Assembly: GCA_034359265.1 (NCBI GenBank)
Contig: CP136890.1
Coordinates: forward strand, 82,857,501 to 82,921,500
From: Canna indica
Lineage: Eukaryota > Streptophyta > Magnoliopsida > Zingiberales > Cannaceae
Length of the DNA: 64,000 nt
Direction of reading: 5' to 3'
In this document: one piece after another, positions 35,940 through 48,647 of the stretch
How positions within the stretch are numbered: position 1 is the first letter of the stretch
How the letters are laid out: every line of letters starts with the position of its first letter
Position numbers and translations under genes: made by a program
Notes under the pieces: model-generated
Database searches by the model: none
Seen by the model: only the letters and a program-made list of their open reading frames with translations
Told to the model about the DNA's origin: nothing

Positions 35940-36453
35940 CCAACCTTGTCCATGGGCCCAAGCTGAATGAAGGCCCATTAACCTTGACAGGCACCCACCC
36001 AAGCCCATGTTAATTGGGGCCATATGCACATTAGCCGCCTTTGTTTCGCAAAAGATATCATATTGGCTACCGCTTCAACTATCACATCTACCTCAATAAG
36101 ATCATGCAATGAATCATCACATAATGGACATTCTAACTTTGTATACGACCAAGTATTGGCTTAAGCATTGCCATGAGTTCCCATTAAGCGAAAAAAAACT
36201 TATATGGGTGGTCCGCCCATATAAATTTCTATGGAAAAAATATATATAAAATTCTATGGACGAGTGAACATGAGCTTTGACTGAATGAACATGAATAATA
36301 AAAGAATGGATATTGTTAAATAAATATGAATCCATCTTCATTTTTTTTCTATCCATGCACATCTTTGATACTACTACCTGAGAGTTTTGTTTAGCAAAGT
36401 TGACTTTTAGAATGTAATTACATAGCCCATTGACCACTTAGCTAGCCTTGAGA
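35940..36453. other. Intergenic stretch, nothing recognised
   Basis: AT-rich DNA between the CACTA copy 2 target duplication and the next element. Short frames only, with no family signature. Confidence 0.5.
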
Positions 36454-36461
36454 CCAACCTT

Positions 36462-39245
36462 TTGGGTTGTTCATGGGTCAAACCCGACCCAATGAACCTG
36501 AGAAACCAACCCGACCCGAATTAATCGGGCCGGGTCGGGTTCAGTTTATCCAAACCCGATTATAATCGGGTCGGGTCTCGGATTTCAAGGTTTGAAACTC
36601 GATTACCCGATTAATTATATTTTTTAATTATTTTTAAATTTTTATATATATTTAAAAAAATAAAAACTCGTTCGGGGAAGATGCGGGTCGCGTCGGCCCG
36701 CGTCTTCCCAAGAAAACGCGGCCCGCGTCTTCCCAAGAGGATGCGGCCACGTGGCTCTCACGCAACGTCTTCCCAAGCATCTTCTAGATGCTTGGGAAGA
36801 CGCAAAATGCATGAATACTTTTTTTTTTAAAAAAATAACAGGTAAACCGATTACCCGATCCAACCCGACCCGATTTTGGGTGGGTCGGGTCAGATCGGAT
36901 TCAAAAAATTTCTCTTAAAACCCGACCTGACCTGATTGCTTGTTGGTTGGGTCGGGCCGATTTTTTCCCCAAACCCGACCCGACCTGTTATGACCTAGAA
37001 AATTGAGGATATTTTTGTAAATATCTTTTTGGAGGTGGGCATTTTTGTAAAAGAGCCTAATCTTATATTTAGCCCTAATCTCTCATTAATCCATCTCTCC
37101 TCTCTCTTGATTACTATAGCAGCGGCGGCGGATTGGGAATTGCAGCGGCAGTAGTGAGGCGTCGGCAGTGAGAAGACTCCGGTGAAGACCGGAGTTTGGA
37201 GGAGTTTTGAGGTAGGAGTCTTTTTATCTCTCCTCTTGTTTCCGTCATTTTCTTGTTGCCGTCGTTTTCCAATTTTGCATTCATCGGCGTCAGTGGAGGG
37301 GAGCGGAGGTGTTGGCGGAGGTAGAACCGACGGATGTCGGATGGGGTAGAGAGGATCATAGGCGATCGTGGGCGGTTGGAGGCAACCGTACCACTGTCGC
37401 GATGTCAGACCCGACGGAGCAGCCGCGCTGCTGTCCGCCCGCCATGGCAGCAGCTGCAGGGAGGTCGCCACGGTCTCCCGGCGTGGAGCTAGTGCCCCAC
37501 CCGTGCCAGAGGTCGCAGGGGGGCCGGAGGGGAGGCGGCGGGTGGTTGCCGGTGGCCGGGAGGGCTGCCCGGCGTGGACCCGAGTGGAGAGGAGACGGTG
37601 TCGGGGAGGGGAGGCCGTCGTGGCCTCCCAATCGTGAGCCGGTACCCGCCGGCGTGGGGGAAGAGGTCGTCGAGGCCGGCGGGGTGGTTGCCGTCGGCGG
37701 AGAGGGCGGCCGGTGTGGATCCGTGCGAAGCAGGGGAGGGGACACTCGGGCGGTCATCAGGTAGGAGACGAGTGAGGGAGGGAGAGTTTTATTTTATTTA
37801 ATAATCAGGTGTTTAAAGAAGAGAGATGTATTGGATGAAATGAGGTTAATTTGTAGAATATTAGGGTATTTTTAGATTTGATTATAGGATCGTCGGATTG
37901 AGTCGAGGTGAATATCAAAGTTGTAGGTTTTTGCGTTCTGAATGTGATGGTGGTGTCAGATTTCTGATCAGAGGTCGTCTAGTAGGTCTTTCCTATGTTT
38001 CGGTGTTGTTTGGTAGATGAGACTTATTAATTCGGTTGATAAATAATTAAATAATGTAGGATAGTGGTATTCTATGTTAGATGGTGATTTAGAGTATAGA
38101 TAGTTGTGGTGGATACGAGTTGATTTCTATTGTAGCCGATGAATGTTGAATTGGTAAATTGACGATTTTACCCCTTGCTTCTATTTGCTTGATTTGCTTC
38201 TAAAATCCGTTGATCTCCTGTTGCATTATGTTGTTGAACATGCCATGTTAATAATTGCATGAGTCTGATTAGTTGTTATGCATTGATGATTATTAAGCAT
38301 GATATTATGTTAGGCATTGTGCACGTTGTTAGCGTTGTCATAAGTTGTATTTGCTAACATGAATTATTTTAGTTGCATCTTCAGTTGATAGTTGTTGTAG
38401 CATTTATTGTTGTTAGCATTGTAGATCAGTTGTGATGTGTCATGTGGTGAGATCTAGCTATCATGCTGCTTATTGTTATGTTAGTTATTGTTGCTAGTAT
38501 CGTAGGTCAGTTGTTGATGACATACTGCATAATAACCGTTGTGGGCGCAAGCCCGGACATTATTGATTTATTACCCGAGGTGTATGGGCGGTGACACCGG
38601 TGATGACGAAATTTTCACATGAGGTGCGGCGTCGCGCTGTTAGACGTTGGCGGGCTCGTGTGCAACGTCGAGGTGTTAGACGTCGGCGGGCTATCTTTTA
38701 GATAGTCGCATCTCTAGCTGGAGCGGGCTTGAGATGCCACTCTCGAGGTGCGAGAGTGCGGGGGAAACCCAATTGTCTACTATGCTCTTGATTGGTATGA
38801 GTTGCAATAGTTAATAGGTGAACATGTGTCTTGTTGTTGTTGACATGTTGCATTTTATTGCAGAGTCATTTATTGTTGCATTTGACAGTATCATCGCATT
38901 ATGATTGTTGTCTTTATTGTTGGCATATTGATTCTTCTACTCAGCTTTCCGCTGATATTATTTGTTATTGCCTCAGATATGCAGGTATGTTGGTAGTCGA
39001 AGTTGGGTAGCTAGAGTCCTAGATGAGGAGGCGTCATCCGCTGCTTAGATATTTTCTTAGTGTTTTTAGATTGATGTTGAACATTATGTAGAGAACTCTT
39101 AGTTGAAATGATGATTTCAGTTGTTCCTGTTGAGATATTCTGGTGTATTTTTGTGGTTTAGTTGTAGGTTGCGCTCTTCCTAGATGAGGTTCCTGTTTTA
39201 GGGATAAACTTAGGCGGGGTGTAACACGACCCATGAACAGCCCTA
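36462..39245. mobile_element. hAT-like MITE interrupted by a solo LTR
   Basis: Ends read inward TTGGGTTGTTCATGGGTC (left) and TAGGGCTGTTCATGGGTC (right). The flanks CCAACCTT (36454-36461) and CCAGCCTT (39246-39253) form an 8-base duplication with one mismatch, as expected for hAT. Without the LTR the element is about 540 bp. Its interior is filled with GGTCGGGT / ACCCGACC words, and it has no coding capacity. Confidence 0.75.
36986..39226. mobile_element. Solo LTR, 2241 bp, probably Ty3/gypsy
   Basis: Starts TGTTATGACC and ends GGGGTGTAACA, flanked on both sides by CGACC (36981-36985 and 39227-39231), a perfect 5-base target duplication. No internal domains, primer-binding site or second LTR are present, so it is a product of LTR-LTR recombination. 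The long LTR and its TGTTA...TAACA ends suit a chromovirus-type gypsy family, but this is inference. A GC-rich block at 37110-37770 gives long spurious frames on both strands. Confidence 0.85.
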
Positions 39246-39253
39246 CCAGCCTT

Positions 39254-41300
39254 GGTAAGGATCCTAGTTATGGCTTTGAGCTCAACATGGGGTGAGTTGG
39301 GATTCAATTTTAACAAGTTTTTACTAATTGTTGTTATTATTTTATGATAAGTGATATATAATTAATAAAACTTTAAACTAATATAAAATGTTTAGTTTTT
39401 TGTGCTTCACTTTTGTTTGAATTGTATTGTTCATTTTTGTTTGTATATATTATATATACAAATTGAACTGGCTCAAAGTTTTTCAGTTTGGTTTTTTTAT
39501 TTGACCAAAAACGCAGGCAACAGGCACCCTGTAATTGGCTCCCTATGAAACAGATCTTAAGAAACTTCATAGTTTGACTGTCTGGATGAATCAGTCACTC
39601 CCCAAAGAGATACATGATATTACTAATCAATGGTATGGAAGTGGCAAATGAAGAAAAAGAATGATGCTAGTAATGTGGTGATGGTGATTTGAGGCTGAAG
39701 AGAAGTAACTTTTTGTCCTTGGCATAAGATTGGATCGGAGTTGGACTAGAGAAGGGAGGAGGTGAAAAAGCAAACAATCACTTTCATACCCGCAGCTTTT
39801 CCATCTTTTTGACTCACCCATGTGCATTCAACATGGGAGGGCATGAATCCTATAAATCTACTTCTAATCATTTTGAGGAACAATGAATAATCCAGGAAGG
39901 GAAATTGATGGTCTTATTTTAATCAGCAGACCTCTCACTGATCACAGTACATTAAAAAAAAGAGCAAGAGAAGGCATCATGTCATGCACAATGCAGTGTT
40001 AGGAGTATAGAAGAAGACGCAAAGTAATACTAATATGCTTGGTTGCTTTATTGGCGATAGGAGTTCCAGTCGTAACATCCTCTTTACAGTGAAAGAATAA
40101 GATTGTGTATATTGACCTTCCACTAGTAGTACTGGAATCACCCTCTTTTCACTTGAATGCATTAATTGTATGTCAAATTTTCATTTTATTCTATTAAACT
40201 CTCACACTCTCTCTCTGAGAATGAGAGCAGAAAGCAGAGTACCAAATGCACAAATTCCCAACAATAATACTGATCACCTTCTCATATCAACATCACCACC
40301 AGTTTTCTTTTTCCTATGATGAAAAGTATTCAAAAATGCAATGTGATTTAAAGAGTAATTAACACCCTTCCTGGTGTTTTTCAAAAAAAAAAAACACCCT
40401 TCCTGGTGTTGAATTGTTCCAAAAACTGAGCACTTTCATGGGAGTTGATAAGCCAACTTATCCTTTTTCTCCTTCAGGCATCTCATGCCTATATATTCTT
40501 GCTCTAGGTCCTTGGGCTGTGATAATAACTCCACCATTATTAGCTTTTACTGATTCATCAAATGCTATGTTGTAATCATAAAGACGAGATAAATGCTAAG
40601 TGTTAGCAATTAATTAAGAATGGTGATAATTAAATGAGGCATTTTGATTTTGGTGGTCCTAGAAGAGATAATATCATAATAGTCCTGTTCTTGTTGGTAT
40701 GTGGCACATGGGAGAGACAGCAGGCTGCTGCTACTGCAGCCCAAGTCGTTTTCCAATTCATACAAAATTAATTACGAGTATAAATATAGTTAATAAATCA
40801 GATGAACAGTCGGTATTAATTTGAATGTTTTTCACAGTACATCAAATAGTCAGATTATTATCTTTTTGGCCAATTTATAATATTTATATCCTCTCCTGTT
40901 CCTAGTCATGACTAAATAACAGCAGTCCATGCAACAGGCCGTAAGCAAGCTATTCAGTATGAGTATTCCCATTACAGGGACTCCCTACTTTGAGAGTATG
41001 AATTTTTCCATTCGACAATTATGTCAATGGATACCTTCAATCCTTGCAAAGAGGAAAAATGACAATTTGAAGTTTTTTTATTATTTTATTCTCAGTGGCT
41101 TTAGCGGCAGAAAGTTCCTACCGTTGGTGTGTATTGGATACGTAAAACACGGGGGAGATACGTTGCTTTCATTCACGAGTTCCCGGCTACCCCTCTCTCT
41201 GTAATAGTTTACTGTGGATAAGGGCAATCAGGTCATTTCATCTACCCAGAAGGGATGATGGTGTACACCATGTATTTCCAACTCTCCATTTCCCATTTGG
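39254..41300. other. Low-copy intergenic DNA, no protein gene recognised
   Basis: No transposon signature and no frame with a known domain. At 40371-40415 the word ACACCCTTCCTGGTGTT, itself partly palindromic, occurs twice around an A run. A TATAAAT lies at about 39851. This stretch and the next few hundred bases could be the promoter and body of a non-coding transcript (see 41670). Confidence 0.4.
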
Positions 41301-41316
41301 AGAGAGAGAGAGAGAG
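41291..41316. repeat. GA microsatellite
   Basis: A short AG/GA run of about 11 units within low-copy DNA. Confidence 0.7.
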
Positions 41317-41669
41317 TAAATAGTTGGTCTGATAGATGAGTAAAAATAACACAAGGAAGAAATAAATACATCCACTGTTCCAGCTTTCTATGTTTCTTTT
41401 GGGTTCGGACTCAGGAGAGCAGGAGAAGAGTGATGGAGAAGGAAGGAAGAAATATGGAGTACTGCTTTCCTCCTTGAAGTACTAAGTGTTGCTGCTTTCT
41501 TCAGCTGCCAGTAGTAGAGATGAGCATGGAAGAAGCACTTGCAGCTGTTGCATTTGGTGGAAGTCTTCAGCACAGTGCAGATGCAGATGCAGATGAAGAC
41601 GAAGATAGAGCGAATGTTTAGCTGGTGAATGTTTAATTACTTACTTTGGGATGTTTGTGTGTGCAGTAT

Positions 41670-41694
41670 GATATTGGCTTAATAGGCTCAATCA
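41670..41694 (+). ncRNA. Candidate miR171 target-mimic site
   Basis: The 25 bases read GATATTGGC, then TTAATA, then GGCTCAATCA. The outer parts are the exact complements of miR171 positions 13-21 (GCCAAUAUC) and 1-10 (UGAUUGAGCC). The middle would leave positions 11-12 unpaired, or with one G:U pair, opposite six bases, a net bulge of four around the cleavage point. That is the layout of endogenous target mimics such as IPS1 for miR399, which bind a miRNA without being cut. It lies in DNA without a protein gene. A plausible 3' splice site (TTTGTGTGTGCAG) ends at 41666. The transcript itself is not shown. Confidence 0.5.
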
Positions 41695-42949
41695 CTTCTT
41701 CTTCTTCAATCTTTGAGATCTTGTCTCACACTGTGCATTGTTGCTTTCACCATTGTTGATGTTTCTTTATGCAAATCTTGTTGTTTGTCTTCTCCTCTCC
41801 AATGCCCAAACCATGTGAAAGAAATGGTGCAGTTGAGGTATTTGTGGTATTGACAAAGAGAACAAGGAGATGGGACAACAAATGGTTGTCCACAGGCTCT
41901 TCCGTTCCGTTCCCTTACCTCCCTTTTGCTATGCGAGAATGCTGCATATAATTCCCCTTTTGTCTCTTGTTCTTGTTTCCTGGTTTCCCTTTGGCCCTCA
42001 TTGTTGGGGTGCTTTTGTTTGCAAAATTGACCATCGAACTAAATTCCTAATACAGAATAAAGCTAATTAATTATGATGATGATAATGATATCAATATATA
42101 ATAATGGGACAGCTATTCTCTAGGCTCAATGCATGTCCTATATATCTATTCTGGGGCTATGCTCTAGCTTTTGTAGGGAACTGTTTCTTTTCTTATTTAT
42201 TTTATAAAATAAAATAAAATAAATCTTTGATGAGCCCTGTTGGAACCTGCAGACAATGAGAGTTCTTTACTGTTATGTGGTGTATCTTACGTAATGAAAG
42301 TGGGGTAAAACCTAATCTTCTGGTCTTTTCAAAGCTCACCATTGTTTGTTTGAGGCCTCAAGTGTATAATCTTTGTGATCATATATGCATGTGTTCAGTT
42401 TATACTGTTGGATCCTGAGATCATGTAGTACATAATAGAAACTTTGTCTCTTGGATCATAATGTGAGCAAATTAAAATATGTCTGTAAGTAGTACTTGCT
42501 CTCTGATGTAATTTGGTGACTTGTCATTTCATTTCCATCTTACTGCTTAATTCAGATTTAGAAGTAAGTGAAGGAATTATTTGGAAAAAAAATCAGGTAC
42601 TTCAACCTGCATCAAGAAATGCTTACTACATTTAGAAACAAAAATTGACTTTGAAAAATTTAAGTAGGGAAAAAATGTTTGCAGAAAATGCTTTCATTTA
42701 CAGATGAAAGGGAAGTGATGATGAACAGCAACAGATGATGATCAGCAAATTACACAAATAGATGACAGATCAGTCACCAAAAGCAAAAATAAAATGAATA
42801 TAACTACAAATTACAACTCATTTCTTGACCTCTACTGAAGTGCTCATCCTGATCCACTTTAAATCATTATAGCTGCTAAAATTATATGGAAGGTTCATCT
42901 ACCTTAAAATTCACTTAGTTGCTTCCTATATTGGATATTTCATATACCT
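41695..42949. other. Low-copy intergenic DNA after the mimic-like site
   Basis: No protein-coding gene recognised; short frames only. If a non-coding transcript carries the 41670 site, its 3' end should be here; AT-rich AATAAA-like words occur at about 42055 and 42200-42215. Confidence 0.35.
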
Positions 42950-43500
42950 TATTTTTTAGGGAGGGAAAAGTGAGACAGATGTCACACGATGTATTTCATG
43001 AGCTTTGAAATGTACAAGTCTACCACGGCAACTAGGTGTTCTATCAGTAAGCAAAGAAAAAACCAACCCAAAAGTCGAAATATCAACTTTTAGGTGAACA
43101 AATATAATATAATATAATATAATATAACATAATATATTTAAATAAGGATAAAAGTGGAAAATTCATATAAGCCTAGTCCTTTTCAAAGTCCGTGAATTCG
43201 AGAGCAAAAGTTGAATGCCAACTTGACTACCTTTGCCCCATCTGCTTTGTTCGCATTGAAATGTGATCATTCCGTACTGTCCAAACACTCCAACACTATA
43301 TTAAAGATATCGACATCCTATCTAGATTCCAGCCATCCTCCTCCTCAGTAGAAGTGGGGATAGGAATAAAGTTTTGCACTATGATCTTCTCCCGAAATTG
43401 GTGCCAATTCGCCAACACATTCTCGTACTCACAAAAGATGTGGCTACCTAATTCGATTTTGTCATCGCAATATACACAATATATAGGGTATTTCATATAG
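42950..43500 (-). pseudogene. L1 LINE 3' fragment
   Basis: The minus-strand frame 43496-43296 has the zf-RVT cluster CVYCDDKIELGSHIFCEY followed by NWHQF. The left part (42955-43020) resembles the 3' end of the LINE at 15357 (GAAAAGTGAGAC...TTTCAT...TTGAAATGTACAAG). An AATAT/TATAA microsatellite lies inside at 43100-43136. Confidence 0.7.
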
Positions 43501-43521
43501 CTGGAGACTTATAATATATAT

Positions 43522-43866
43522 GATGAATAGCAAAAAAAATACGAATTTTGCTCGATTTCCCATATTTAGCACAAATTTTTCTCGTTAGCAAGACAATACA
43601 TGATCTGTTACCTCGTTTAGCATACCCCGTTAATTTTAATATAATTGGCTAATGTGTCACGTTAACGGAGTATACGTGGCAAATTCTTATCTTGTGTGGC
43701 ATATACCCCCTTAACGTGACACATCAACCAATTTTGTTAGAATTAATGGGGTATGCTAAACGGGATATATAACGGAACCTAAATTCGTGTATTGTCTTGC
43801 TAACGAAAAAAATTCGTACTAAAAATAGGAAAATGAGCAAAATTCATGTTTTTTTACTATTTACTC
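43522..43866. mobile_element. Foldback MITE, MULE type
   Basis: The 345-bp element is almost entirely a long inverted repeat with arms of about 150 bases. Ends read inward GATGAATAGCAAAAAAAA and GAGTAAATAGTAAAAAAA. It is flanked on both sides by TAATATATAT (43512-43521 and 43867-43876), a 10-base duplication that fits Mutator-like elements, though a chance match of AT-rich DNA is possible. No coding capacity. Confidence 0.75.
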
Positions 43867-43876
43867 TAATATATAT

Positions 43877-44517
43877 AGTTCTTCGAAAAATTGTTATAAT
43901 ATTACTATTTATCATTTTCTTTTGGCAGATTATTAACTTGGTGACAAGATTGCAATGTGATTGCAAATAAACTCAAGTTTATTGTAATTCCCCAATATTG
44001 TACTATTAAATACTTATATAAATTAATGTCAAGTATTTGGAAATAATAAATTTAGAAAAATGATTCCTGAAATAATAAAAGTTGCATATGTGGGATGAAG
44101 TTAAAATTTACAAAGGTAATATTTCAATGGGCAAATATTATATTTTAAAATTAACCTTTTTATGTTTGGATGATACTAATGATCAAAGGGACAAATTTTA
44201 ACCCTTAAAAATTTAATGATTTTGGATTTTAAAATTGAGTACAATTAATAGATTTGATTCGATCATCATATGATTGCGCTTAGCTGGTTATGCCAATTAG
44301 GTTTAATTGGATTAACTTGGGATGAATATATCGAATTGATGGGCAACTCGATCAAGATTGAACTCAATTGAGTCAAGATTACAATTTTATTCCACTAGGC
44401 AAAAAACCACATTAGTTTGGGTTGTGTTCTAACCTATCATACTAACTTATGATTTAATTCACCAAGTTGGATCAAACTAAGTCAACTTTGATCACAAGTT
44501 GAAATAACTTAGTGTGA
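43877..44517. other. AT-rich intergenic DNA
   Basis: No gene. GATTCGATC / AACTCAATTGAG-type words at 44255-44400 recur on the far side of the nested retrotransposons (about 57300-57400), so both belong to one pre-insertion locus. Confidence 0.45.
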
Positions 44518-44522
44518 GATTC

Positions 44523-44748
44523 TGAACAGATCCAAGTTAGAGAGAAGAAAATAGAAAAAATAATTCTCTGTTATGTATTGAATGAAGAAGAGGATGTACT
44601 TATATATAGTACATACACGAAATGTGTGGTAAAATGGAGTGGAGCTCATTTAACTGATTACAACTAACATACCTTCCAAAACTAACTAAGCACTATTAAC
44701 TAATAGTAACTGCACAGTTAATAGTTTAATACAATAAATAATCTTATA
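44523..44748 (-). repeat. Copia 1 3' LTR
   Basis: Matches the split 5' LTR (48832-48880, 56449-56505 and 57183-57291) closely in segments such as ACAACTAACATACC and AACTGCACAGTTAATAG, with scattered differences. Confidence 0.9.
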
Positions 44749-44819
44749 TCCCCTCAAGTTGGACTGTGATGATAATCAGCTTGTTGACTTGAAGTGTGAA
44801 GATGATGAGTGGAAATGAG

Positions 44820-47800
44820 TCAATCTTTGAGCTTCTCTTTGTCAATGTGGCAGTCAATATTCAAGTGTTTTGTTCTCTCATGAAATACTAAATTTGCTGC
44901 TATGTGAAGTGCTACAGTGTTATCACAATAGAGGAGAATTGGAAACTTTATAGGAACATTGAACTCTTGTAACAGGTATGTGATCCATTGCAATTCACAA
45001 ACCGTGGATGTCATAGACATGTATTCTACCTCTGCAGATGACTTAGACACGGTCTTCTACTTCTTAGTTTTTCATGAAATTGGACAACCTCCCAAATAGA
45101 TACAAAAGCCTGTTAAGGACTTCTTAGAATCAGAACATGCTGCCCAATCAGCATCACAAAAGGCTCTCAATGAAAAATCATTATTTGTAGGATTATGCAC
45201 ATATTAACTCAACTGTTGCACAGAATATGTAATATCTGGTCTACTAAAACCTATATATAATAATGTGCCCACCAACTGCCTGTATTGCTGTGGATTATCA
45301 AGTAAAGTACTTTTTCTTAGCAATCAATTTTAGTCCTTTAGGCATAAGAGTTGTTGCTAACTTTGATCCTGTAAGACCAGAATCTTTAAGTAGATCAAGC
45401 ACATATTTTCTTTGATTCATGTATATCCCTTCATTAGACCAAGTAATTTTTTATCCCAAAAAATACTTTGCATAGCCTAGATCTTTAATAGTAAACTGAT
45501 CATGCAGAAAACAAGCAATGCAAGAAATACTTCAGCCTTTTTGTAAGTAAAAAAGGCAAAGATCATGTCTGGATTGAGTGAAACCATATTGTTGCTACTG
45601 TAAAGTCAACTGATGATTCCATTACCTAGATGCTTGTTTGAGACCATAAAGGGATCTCTGTAATTTGCAGACTTGTCCAGGTTTTACTTGACTGTAGCCT
45701 TATGGTGGAGTCATATAGACCTCTTCAGCAAGAAACCCATGTAGAAAAGCATCGTTAATATCAAGTTGATGAAGAGGCCAAGACATAAAAGCTATAATGG
45801 CCATAAACACCCTCACGTACTGTCACAACCTTGGCCGCTGGACTAAAGCTATCAGTGTAGTCTATCGCTTCTACTTGGTTAAAACCTTTAGCTACAAGCA
45901 TTGCCTTGTATCTATCAACATTTCCATCAGGCTTGAGCTTCATTTTGTGAACCCACATACAACCAATTGGCTTCTTATTAGGGGGTAATTCAATCAATGT
46001 CCATGTCTTATTCTTCTCAAGAGCAGAAATTTCAGCTTCCATGGCTTGAATCCAATCAGGATTATCTTTAGCATCTCTATAGGAATGTGGTTCTTTATGA
46101 GGAGTAATGTTTGCCAGAAAAGCAAGATAAGGAGAATGAGAAATTTGGAGGTATGACATAAGGAAAAACAAAAGGGGTATGAGAAGATGAATCAGGTACA
46201 GTAACAGCTTGAGGATAAGTAGTAAGTGAGGGCTTTATATATGCAACACTAATCACAAAGTCTGACAACCAAGATGGTTGTTTCCTGCTCCTTGTGGGCT
46301 TAGGAGAAATAACATCAGGATTATTAGTTTCATCGGGCACATAACTTGACGATATAACATCATCATCAGGCAAAGAACTTGGTGGTGCTATAACATCAGA
46401 GGAAACCAAAGGAATTGGCACAGAAGATGCATCATCATTCAAAACTTTAGCAAAAGGAAATACCTCTTCATGAAAGACAACATCCTTGGAAGTAAACAAG
46501 TGCTTCTTCTCCATATCATACACTTTATAAGCCTTTTGCCCTGTAGCAAATCCCAAGAAAATACAAAGAGAGGCTCTTGAGTTGAACTTGTCTTTGTTTG
46601 GTCTTGTATCAGTAGCATAACAGTGACAGCCAAAAGTCTTGAGGGAATCATAATCAGGTGCTTTCTGAAATAACATTTTCATAAGGAGTACGTTCTCCAT
46701 TTAAGAACAACAAATGGTAATTTGTTAATGAGAAAAGTAGCATGAAGAATTGTCTGTCCTGATCTGTTTAACTTTGGCAGCAAATTAAGTTTGAATCATT
46801 CTAAGAAACTTGTTGATAGTAGGAGGAACAAGAGCATTAGATTGAAGCAAATAAGTTCATGTAGTTCTGCTATAATCTTCTACAATAGTCAAAAAGTACT
46901 TAGCATCAAACAAAGATTCAGTATAGTAAGGACCCCAAACATTCATATGAAGTAGATCGAACAAAGCATCACTAGAATGAGAACTGACAGAAAGTGAAAA
47001 TCTTGTATGCTTAGATTTAGCACAAATTGAACCATCATCATTGACAACAGTCTTTACATCAAGTATAAAATGCAAATGTTGCATAACTACAGCAGAGGGA
47101 TGCTCTAATCTCTTATGCCACAATGGCATTTTAGTAGTAGAGATTTTATTTATACTACAAGCATCAACAACATATGGAATTGAGGCTACATGAAAAACAG
47201 AATTAAGAAATTATTTGTAGTATTTGATAGTTATTGGTAAAAATGACTCAAAATCAAGGAAGTAGAGATTACTTATTGCCTTCCCAATATCCAATATAGA
47301 ATTATTCCTTAGGTTCTATAAAACACAGAAGTGTTAGTAAAATAAAAACACAAGAAAATGTGTTCTAGTGAGCTTGCTGATAGAGAGCAGATTATGTTTG
47401 AAGGAGGGCACACAGAGAACATTCTTAATCATAAAATCTTCATTAATGCAGATAGTACCAATGTATTATTCTATTGGTCTAGAAGAATCATCAGGAAGAT
47501 GAATATTTTTAGCTTGTTGAATAGGATTCAAATTAGTGAAAACATTCAAAGTACCACAGATGTGGTTGCTGGCTCCAGTATTTATAATCCAAGTAATGGA
47601 TTTAGATAAATGTTTATTAGCAGGATTAGAGACAATACCTACAAAGTCAACATAACGAGCAAAGCTAACAGAGTCCTCAGTCATCAATTGTTTGCCCTTC
47701 AGCCGCCTAGAGAGCTCCTTTTGAATTAGTTCTTTAACAAAAAGAGTAGACTGTACATTGTCAGTATCATCAGCATCAAGAGGAGAATCAGTCATGTGAA

Positions 47801-48647
47801 CTTGTCTCTTTGTGGATTCCTACTTATTTTGCTGCTTTAAGGCCTTGAACCAGTCAGGATAAACGTGTAACATGAAGCAAGTATCCTTAGTGTGTCTTCA
47901 TATTTGCAATAAGTGCATAATCTATTTTCTTTATTCACCATCTCCTTCTTCTTGAAAGTCTTTTTCCTAGAATCTCCTTTCGAGCTCTTATAAACATTTG
48001 AAACAATAGTACTACTATACAGATTCTCATTAACAATTAACAATAGTAATAGATCTTTGTTTCTCAATATTCAGCACCATAGAATAGGTTTTATCAATAT
48101 TAGGTAATGGTTCAAGCATCATAATCTAATTTTTAACCGCATCAAAAGATTCATTTAGACCCATCAAGAACTGAATAACTTTCTCTGATTAAGCAAAATC
48201 ATCTAATTCTTTCAAAGCACCACAAGTACAGTTACAAGGACATTTAGGTAAAGGCAATACACAGTTCAATTTATCCCAGATCTTGCTCAACTTAGTGAAA
48301 TACATAGAAACTGAATTATTACTTTGAGATAGAGAAGCTAGATCTCGTTTAATCTAAAATCTTTGAAATCCATTAGAGCTACCAAACCTTTTCTCTAGTT
48401 GATCCCAAAGAACTTTCGCCTCTGTAGCACAAACAAAGTTTTCATGGAGTTTCTTGGTGAGAGAACTGAAGATCCAGCTCACAACCATCGCATTAGCAGC
48501 ATACCAGTCATCATACTCATCAGAAGTCTCGGATGGCTTCGCAACTTTAGCCGTAACAAAACCGAGCTTATGCTTTGCCGCCAAAGCAATTGTCATGGAT
48601 TTACTCCATGTAAAATAGTTGTTGCCATAAAATTGAATAGAAACCAA
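44820..48647 (-). pseudogene. Copia 1 gag-pol, degenerate
   Basis: Minus-strand order: gag N-terminal part with YFTWSKSMTIAL and LWDQLEKRFG (48647-48354); a degenerate knuckle region (48067-47837); a protease-like piece with WIINTGASNHI, where the active Asp of the DSGA motif reads NTGA (about 47605); and pre-integrase MPLWHKRLEHPS (47129). The integrase C-terminal part with FGCHCYATDTRP and FLGFATGQKAYKVYD follows (46700-46095). RT comes next with GCMWVHKMKLKPDG and RYKAMLVAKGFNQ (46171-45761), and RNase H with SAEVEYMSM and LYCDNTVALHIA (45050-44820). Many stops and shifts make it inactive. Confidence 0.9.

Noticed and set aside
37309..37764. Long GC-rich open frames on both strands
   Set aside because: They lie inside the solo LTR bounded by CGACC duplications, overlap each other on opposite strands and show only low-complexity composition.
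41640..41760. A MIR171 precursor hairpin
   Set aside because: The strand carries the complement of miR171 with an internal bulge, and no matching miR171 arm occurs within the usual loop distance up- or downstream, so a precursor fold is not supported.
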